Origin: Clostridia bacterium
GTDB lineage: Bacteria; Bacillota; Clostridia; Christensenellales; Borkfalkiaceae
Direction of reading: 5' to 3'
NCBI GenBank assembly: GCA_029055875.1
Contig: JAIDCJ010000009.1
Coordinates: 1-49,053, forward strand
Length of the DNA stretch: 49,053 bases
Position numbers and translations under genes: made by a program. Under the pieces are notes generated by a model that saw only the letters and a list, made by a program, of their open reading frames with translations, did not search any database and had not been told where the DNA came from. Of this stretch, positions 42,135-49,053 are shown piece by piece. The stretch's first letter is position 1; every line of letters starts with the position of its first letter.

Positions 42135-45100
42135 ATGAGTAAAACGAAAAAGATAACTTTAATCGTCGTTTCAATCGCTTTGGCGGTAATCATTGCGGTA
42201 TCTTGCTGTCTTGCCGTGCTCCTCACGGGCCGCAAGTCCCCCGAAGGGCCGCCCGCAATCGACAACCCCGAGCCCGATAATCCCGTGTTAAAAGATCCCG
42301 TAATCAAGGGTGCGGACAACGTAACCGTGCGTGCGGGTACCTATTACGATTTCATGCAGGGCGTTACGGCAACCTCTTCGGGCGGCAAGGATATCACCGC
42401 CAACGTGATTCTTGCGGGCGAGGTGAACACCGCAAAGGCGGGGGACTATACCTTAACCTATACGGTAACGGACGAAAACGGCAAAACGGCAACGGCGCAG
42501 CGCGTCGTCACCGTGAGCCCCAATCCGAGTATCGGCGAAGAAAAGCCTATCCCCGTATTTACGACGGAGAATGCTTTCAATATTGCAAAGGGTTGTGCGG
42601 CAACGACTACTTCTATAAACGGCAACAGCGGTGCGGAATTTGCCTTCGACGGCGATTTATCCAGCCGCTGGGAAAGCGCACACGGCGTTGACGACGTTAT
42701 TTTAACCGTCAACCTCGGCGCGGTACTTCCCTTCGAGGCAATCTCTATCGATTGGGAAGACGCCTACGCAAACGACTTTGAAATTTTAATTTCCTCGGAC
42801 GGCGTAGCTTATCATTCAATCGCAAGCGTTCAGGGGCAAAAGCTCAACAAAGAGGATAACGGCGGCAGACTGATCAATTCGTTCAACTTTGAAGAGGGGG
42901 ACGAAGCGCAGTATATCCGTCTTCATTGCACCAAGCGCGACACGAACTACGGCTATTCGATTTTTGAATTGCAGGTAATGGGCAAGCAGGGCACGGTAGT
43001 TCCCGAGGAGGAATACCCCGTACTTTACGACGCGGCAAAGGATTCTTCCGAGGATTGGGCGATTACCGACGAGCAGGAAATCAATATCAGCTTTTCGGAA
43101 GAGGTGTCCTTCGACTTTTTCAAGCTTGCGTTTAAGGTTGCGCCCAAGTCGTACGAGTTCTTCTATACGGGCGCGGACGACGTAGAGCATAAGGCGTATC
43201 TTTTCAACCGTCCCTGGAGCGGCGAAACGTTCTATCTTAAAAGCGTAGATAGCGGCGATAACGTCAATTATCCGCCCGTAACGGTTACGGCGAAATCGGT
43301 GCGGATAGCGTTGCATTCCCGCCGCTTCGATACGCCCGATTACCGCATTACGGATATGGCGTTCCAAATGTCGGGCACGAACGAGAAGGGCGAAGAGATT
43401 TTTACCAAAATTACGCCCGAGAGCGTTACCGCCAGCTCCTTTGAAGAGGGGCACGAAATCGAGTTCGCAACCGATACGGTTGGCAGTTGGGGGGATACCT
43501 ATTGGCAGAGCGCACGCACCTATGAAAACCAAACCGTAGATTTAGGGGCGGTGAAAGAGGTTGGACGCGTAGATTTGTATTGGCGCGGCGACGACGGCGG
43601 CAAAGGCAAATATTACGATTTGGAAATCAGCACCGACGGCGAAACCTGGGAAAGGGTGTTCCGTCAGACGCACGGCGCAACCCGCTTGCAGAGCGTTTAC
43701 GTTTACGAAAGCGCACGCTATATCCGCGTGATCGACTATCAGAACACCAACGATAACCAGTATATGCTGGAAGGCATCGTGGTCAACTCGCAATACCCCG
43801 AAGGCAGCGGAGAGGGCAAGGTAAAATACGACGTTTCCCTTAAATTCCCCGAGCGGGAAATTATTAAAACGGAAAACGGCTCCTATATTACGGGCGGTAC
43901 CGATTTCCCCACGTCGCGTTTGATTGCTTATTTGGACGAGAGCTTGCGTAATAAACCCGTACCCAGCAACGATTGGTGGCAGGGACTTTTGGTGGCGGAT
44001 AAGGGATATAACCTGTTTACCAATCCGCTGATGTCACAGTTCAAGGCAGACGGCTTCTGGATGACTTCCCCCGGCGACGGCTATTTTTCGGGGCTTGTGC
44101 CCGGCAACGGCTCGCAGACGGTGAACGTGGACGAACACGATATCCGAATCGGCTATGCGGGCATGGGCGGCGACGCTACCGTGCGCGTAACCGGTTACAG
44201 CGACTACGGCATTACCGCAGTAATGACGGATAACAGCAACGTCGATAAATTGACATTGTTCCTCTCCGAGGGCGCGCTCTATTCCTACTTCCTGTATGCC
44301 GAACCGGAAAAAGCAACCGTGTGGGCGAAAGACCTCGTTGCCGTGTACGACTTGAAAGGGAACGAAATTCTAACCGCGCAGGGCGATGATTACACGGGTG
44401 ATTGCATCATTCTATGCGTGCGCGCTCACAGCGGCTACGAAAACGGCATTCAAAAATATAAGGACGCAAACGGTGCGGAGCAGACGAACGCGAAAGAGTA
44501 CGAAGAGCGTTACTACATTATAAACGTTCCTTCGGATACGCAGTTTATCCGCGGAGAAAGCGCAATAAACGCCGTCATGAAAAACGGCAACTATCTGTCG
44601 GCGGGCGCGCTTAGCACGAAAACTACGGTTAAGGAGGCCGAGGCGCAGGAGAGCGGGGTTCACGGTACGCTCAATCTCAAAGAGGCGGAGCTCATGCATG
44701 ATCACGGCTACGCTTTCGTGGTGGGCACCAACTGCGCATACGACTTCGATAAAACCACCAATAAGGTAACTACAACCTTCACCCTGCAAACCATGTGCGT
44801 GAGGAACGGCTATTCGGGCGTTGCTTATGCGGCGTACCTGCCTCACCATACGGATAAAGCAACCTGCAAGGAAGAGGACTACGAGTACACTTACGACAGC
44901 ATACGCGGGGATTGCCGTTCTATCGTCGGAAATACGTTCACGACCGCCGACTATTTCTACGGCGTCGTTCCCACCTTTGCAGAGCCCGACAGCGACGGAT
45001 ATTCGGCTATGGTTTTATATCAGCAGCTCGTGCTTCTGTATCAAAACAACGGCGGAGAAAAGGCGCCCGAAGACAGCAATCTCATTTCGGGCGATCCCTA

Positions 45101-47042
45101 CTGGCAGGGCAAGAACCTGCATCCTATGGCTATGGCGGCGCTTGCCGCCGATCAGATAGGCGCAACCGATCTTAGAGATGAATTCCTCGATAAAATCGAA
45201 TACATTTTAACCGATTGGTTCACCTATGACGAGGTGAAGGATAAGAGCACGGGTGCGTACTTCTATTACGACAGCGAATGGGGCACGCTCTACTACAAGA
45301 ACAGCGAATTCGGTGCGGGCGTAAACCTTGCCGACCACTATTTCACTTACGGTTACTATACGCTTGCAAGCGGCGTGCTTGCGGCATACCGTCCCGCGTT
45401 TATTGAAAAATTCGGCGATATGATAGAGCTTCTCATTCGCGACTATATGAATTGGCAGCGCGACGACGAGCTGTTCCCGTATATGCGCAACTTCGATATG
45501 TTTGCAGGTCACGGCTGGGCGGGCGGCTATGCCGATAACAACAGCGGCAACAATCAGGAATCTGCGGGCGAGGCACTCAATAGCTGGGTGGGTGCGTATC
45601 TCTATGCAACCGCCGTAGGCAACGAGGATATCCGCACGGCCGCCATTTACGGCTTCACGACCGAGCTGAATGCAATCAAGCATTATTGGTTCAACTATTT
45701 CGGCGATTTCCCCGAGTCCTACCAATACGGCGTTGCCGGTCAGGTTTACGGCGGCAGTAATTTCTACGGCACGTTCTTCAACGGCGAACCGCTTTACGCT
45801 TACGGAATCCATTTGATTCCCGGCGAGGAATATTTGACGAGCTATGCGTTAAATGCGAACGAGCGCGAATATCTTGAACAGCTCATAGACAATATGCGCA
45901 AAGAGCAAGGCTTTTGGGAAGTGGAAGAGGCGCACCAAAAAATTTACGCCTGGCAGCATATTTTCATTCCCATCATTGCCATTTACGACGCCGACGAGGC
46001 AATCGAGTGGTACGAGCAAACGCTTATAGAGCAGGGCAACGTCGGTAACACGTCCGAACAGTTCAACGTCTATTGGCTCATTCACGGAATGAAATCCACG
46101 GGCCTGCGCACGACGGATATCTGGGCGGAAAACGGCGCGACTGCAACCGTTTACGAAAAGGACGGCGGCTATAAGGCCGTCTGCTGGAATCCTACCTCCG
46201 CGCCTGTGCGCGTCACCTTCCGAAGTAAAGACGGCGTAACGGGCAGCGCGCTCGTTCCCGCTTGCAGTCTGGTGACCGCAGATCCCACCAAAGTGACCGA
46301 TAGCTTCGTTTCCTATACGGACAGCTCTTCGGTGCAAGTGAAGGACTGCGTTTCGCTTGAAAAGGCAACGCTACAGGGCAATGCCTTAACCTTCTCGCAG
46401 GGCGGCGGCGCAAGCTATTTCATTTCGTGCGGCACGCAGGAAAACTACTGCAAAATCGTTTTGAAGGGCAATCTGCAAAACGCCGCGTTGAAGGTGGACG
46501 GAGTTTCCTATTCCTTGACGAAAACGGCGGAAGGGTACGAAACGGCGCCTATGGTGCTTACCTTCAAGCACGAGGTTGAAATCTTCGCCGACGGCGGAAG
46601 CCTTACGGATATTCAGTTGCAGACGCTTGAGCTGAAAAAAATCGATATCACGGGCGCGAAGGCTACGGCGTCCTCGTCGAACGGTGCAAACACGGCACAG
46701 CTTGCCGTTGACGGCATTGAGGGAACCCGCTGGGAAAGCGTTCACGAAAAGGACGACGAGTGGCTCGTTATCGAGCTTCCGAGGGCGGTAACGGTTTATC
46801 AGCTGCAAATCATTTGGGAGGCGGCGTCCGCTGCGGAATTCAAAGTCTATTTCTCGGATACGGGAAAAGGCGACGACTGGCAGCAGGTTTATCACGGCGA
46901 ATCCTCGCAAGGGGCGCGTACCGATAGCATTGCGCCGAGCGAGATACGGCAAGTGAAGTATATCAAGATAGAGGGGATCCGCCGCACCACGAATTACGGC
47001 TATTCCATCTACGAGGTATCCTTGTACAATTTAAGCTCTTAA
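42135..47042 (+). CDS. GH81 endo-beta-1,3-glucanase with discoidin modules
   Basis: The 1635-residue enzyme should cut laminarin- or yeast-type beta-1,3-glucan outside the cell. Residues 8-31 are a signal anchor. A DUF5011/HYR-like Ig domain (about 55-130) and three F5/8 type C (discoidin) domains at about 150-290, 300-420 and 425-560 follow. The GH81 domain runs from about 585 to 1330. Family residues are the Asp of DHYFTYGYY (about 1066) and the two Glu of NQESAGEALNSW (about 1142 and 1146). A C-terminal discoidin domain (about 1510-1635) repeats the first one's WESVH and NYGYSIYE motifs. AGGTGG lies before the start. It is the main cargo enzyme of the element. Confidence 0.93.
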   Translation: MSKTKKITLIVVSIALAVIIAVSCCLAVLLTGRKSPEGPPAIDNPEPDNPVLKDPVIKGADNVTVRAGTYYDFMQGVTATSSGGKDITANVILAGEVNTAKAGDYTLTYTVTDENGKTATAQRVVTVSPNPSIGEEKPIPVFTTENAFNIAKGCAATTTSINGNSGAEFAFDGDLSSRWESAHGVDDVILTVNLGAVLPFEAISIDWEDAYANDFEILISSDGVAYHSIASVQGQKLNKEDNGGRLINSFNFEEGDEAQYIRLHCTKRDTNYGYSIFELQVMGKQGTVVPEEEYPVLYDAAKDSSEDWAITDEQEINISFSEEVSFDFFKLAFKVAPKSYEFFYTGADDVEHKAYLFNRPWSGETFYLKSVDSGDNVNYPPVTVTAKSVRIALHSRRFDTPDYRITDMAFQMSGTNEKGEEIFTKITPESVTASSFEEGHEIEFATDTVGSWGDTYWQSARTYENQTVDLGAVKEVGRVDLYWRGDDGGKGKYYDLEISTDGETWERVFRQTHGATRLQSVYVYESARYIRVIDYQNTNDNQYMLEGIVVNSQYPEGSGEGKVKYDVSLKFPEREIIKTENGSYITGGTDFPTSRLIAYLDESLRNKPVPSNDWWQGLLVADKGYNLFTNPLMSQFKADGFWMTSPGDGYFSGLVPGNGSQTVNVDEHDIRIGYAGMGGDATVRVTGYSDYGITAVMTDNSNVDKLTLFLSEGALYSYFLYAEPEKATVWAKDLVAVYDLKGNEILTAQGDDYTGDCIILCVRAHSGYENGIQKYKDANGAEQTNAKEYEERYYIINVPSDTQFIRGESAINAVMKNGNYLSAGALSTKTTVKEAEAQESGVHGTLNLKEAELMHDHGYAFVVGTNCAYDFDKTTNKVTTTFTLQTMCVRNGYSGVAYAAYLPHHTDKATCKEEDYEYTYDSIRGDCRSIVGNTFTTADYFYGVVPTFAEPDSDGYSAMVLYQQLVLLYQNNGGEKAPEDSNLISGDPYWQGKNLHPMAMAALAADQIGATDLRDEFLDKIEYILTDWFTYDEVKDKSTGAYFYYDSEWGTLYYKNSEFGAGVNLADHYFTYGYYTLASGVLAAYRPAFIEKFGDMIELLIRDYMNWQRDDELFPYMRNFDMFAGHGWAGGYADNNSGNNQESAGEALNSWVGAYLYATAVGNEDIRTAAIYGFTTELNAIKHYWFNYFGDFPESYQYGVAGQVYGGSNFYGTFFNGEPLYAYGIHLIPGEEYLTSYALNANEREYLEQLIDNMRKEQGFWEVEEAHQKIYAWQHIFIPIIAIYDADEAIEWYEQTLIEQGNVGNTSEQFNVYWLIHGMKSTGLRTTDIWAENGATATVYEKDGGYKAVCWNPTSAPVRVTFRSKDGVTGSALVPACSLVTADPTKVTDSFVSYTDSSSVQVKDCVSLEKATLQGNALTFSQGGGASYFISCGTQENYCKIVLKGNLQNAALKVDGVSYSLTKTAEGYETAPMVLTFKHEVEIFADGGSLTDIQLQTLELKKIDITGAKATASSSNGANTAQLAVDGIEGTRWESVHEKDDEWLVIELPRAVTVYQLQIIWEAASAAEFKVYFSDTGKGDDWQQVYHGESSQGARTDSIAPSEIRQVKYIKIEGIRRTTNYGYSIYEVSLYNLSS

Positions 47043-47053
47043 CGGAATTAAAT

Positions 47054-47084
47054 AAAAACCCCGATATTGACGTCGGGGTTTTTT
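47054..47084. terminator. Intrinsic terminator of the GH81 gene
   Basis: AAAAACCCCGA (47054-47064) and TCGGGGTTTTTT (47073-47084) form a stem with an 8-nt loop. It isolates the cargo from the recombinase genes. Confidence 0.93.
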
Positions 47085-47133
47085 CTTTGCGCCCAGTCAC
47101 AGAAATGCCGAAAATTTCATACAAAGAAGTATC

Positions 47134-47313
47134 ATGAATCAAAAGCCTGAACAGTTAATGCAGCAGTATGCGTCCTGTCCTACGCAGCAAACCGTGTATG
47201 AGATAGACGGCAGGAAATATACCGTTACAAGACGTTTCACAGGTGATAAAAATATCAACGCGGCGGTTTGGGAGCTTGCCGTAAGCCGTGCAAACAGGGA
47301 AATGGGATTATAG
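47134..47313 (+). CDS. Small TnpW-like protein of the recombinase cassette
   Basis: The 59-residue product (MNQKPEQLMQQYASC at the start, then TVYEIDGRKYTVTRRFTGD and a helical LAVSRANREMGL tail) matches the size, position and strand-then-helix layout of TnpW-type proteins. Those precede serine recombinases in Tn4451-like and Clostridial elements. The role of TnpW is unclear; a directionality or accessory function is possible. It ends 2 nt before the recombinase start, so the two are translationally coupled. It has only a weak ribosome site (AAAGAAG). Confidence 0.75.
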   Translation: MNQKPEQLMQQYASCPTQQTVYEIDGRKYTVTRRFTGDKNINAAVWELAVSRANREMGL

Positions 47314-47315
47314 GC

Positions 47316-49053
<1,738 letters not shown>

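Overview
The window looks like a chromosomal segment of an uncultured gut-type Bacillota (class Clostridia; a Christensenellales-like lineage is a guess). The grounds are an rpsL-rpsG-fusA-tuf str cluster, an RNase J gene, near-consensus sigma-A promoters with 16-18 bp spacers, purine-rich Shine-Dalgarno sites, dense Rho-independent terminators, a HypR/HxlR-type regulator and a split BclA-like collagen gene. Gene density is high and most of the window has moderate GC; one AT-rich islet (about 2880-3857) stands out.

Layout. 1-5210: minus-strand glycolytic genes pgk, tpiA and gpmI, each with its own promoter, separated by two plus-strand insertions: a small membrane protein, and an XRE repressor with a divergent AT-rich membrane-protein gene. 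5331-10087: the str cluster with a structured leader and a very structured rpsL-rpsG spacer, then tuf from its own promoter. 10191-12929: a YihY-family membrane protein, an unknown membrane protein behind a G9-tract promoter, and two iron-sulfur flavoproteins. 13065-21272: a likely operon of a 955-residue protein with nineteen perfect-length 18-residue repeats, RNase J with a long basic N-terminal extension, a membrane protein, a TfoX-N protein and the tRNA-U34 modification pair trmR-trhP. 21276-24540: a zinc-ribbon/leucine-rich-repeat protein behind a pseudoknotted leader RNA with a terminator, a membrane-anchored protein, a lipid kinase, tRNA-Thr(CGT) and a displaced copy of its 3' end. 24547-26980: a SirTM sirtuin, zinc-type macrodomain and cupin operon divergent from an HxlR regulator. 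27023-35470: glycerophosphodiesterase, lepA, an ABC-2 exporter, an MGMT-domain protein, HemW, a lipoprotein, an anchored protein and a family-2 glycosyltransferase.

35585-49053: a collagen-like gene is split by a 13,035-bp element. A TnpX-like large serine recombinase with a small TnpW-like partner lies 24 bp from the right junction. The two junctions share CAACGG (35901-35906 and 48936-48941), and joining across it restores the Gly-X-Thr reading frame exactly. The cargo is a secreted glucan-binding and degrading set: two large lipoproteins and a GH81 endo-beta-1,3-glucanase with discoidin modules. This cargo element inside a probable spore-surface gene is the most striking thing in the window. 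The orphan leader RNA at 22270-22415 is the second.

All function calls come from reading the protein sequences by eye, without database searches. Several genes appear to be leaderless (promoter -10 box 5-9 nt from the start codon).
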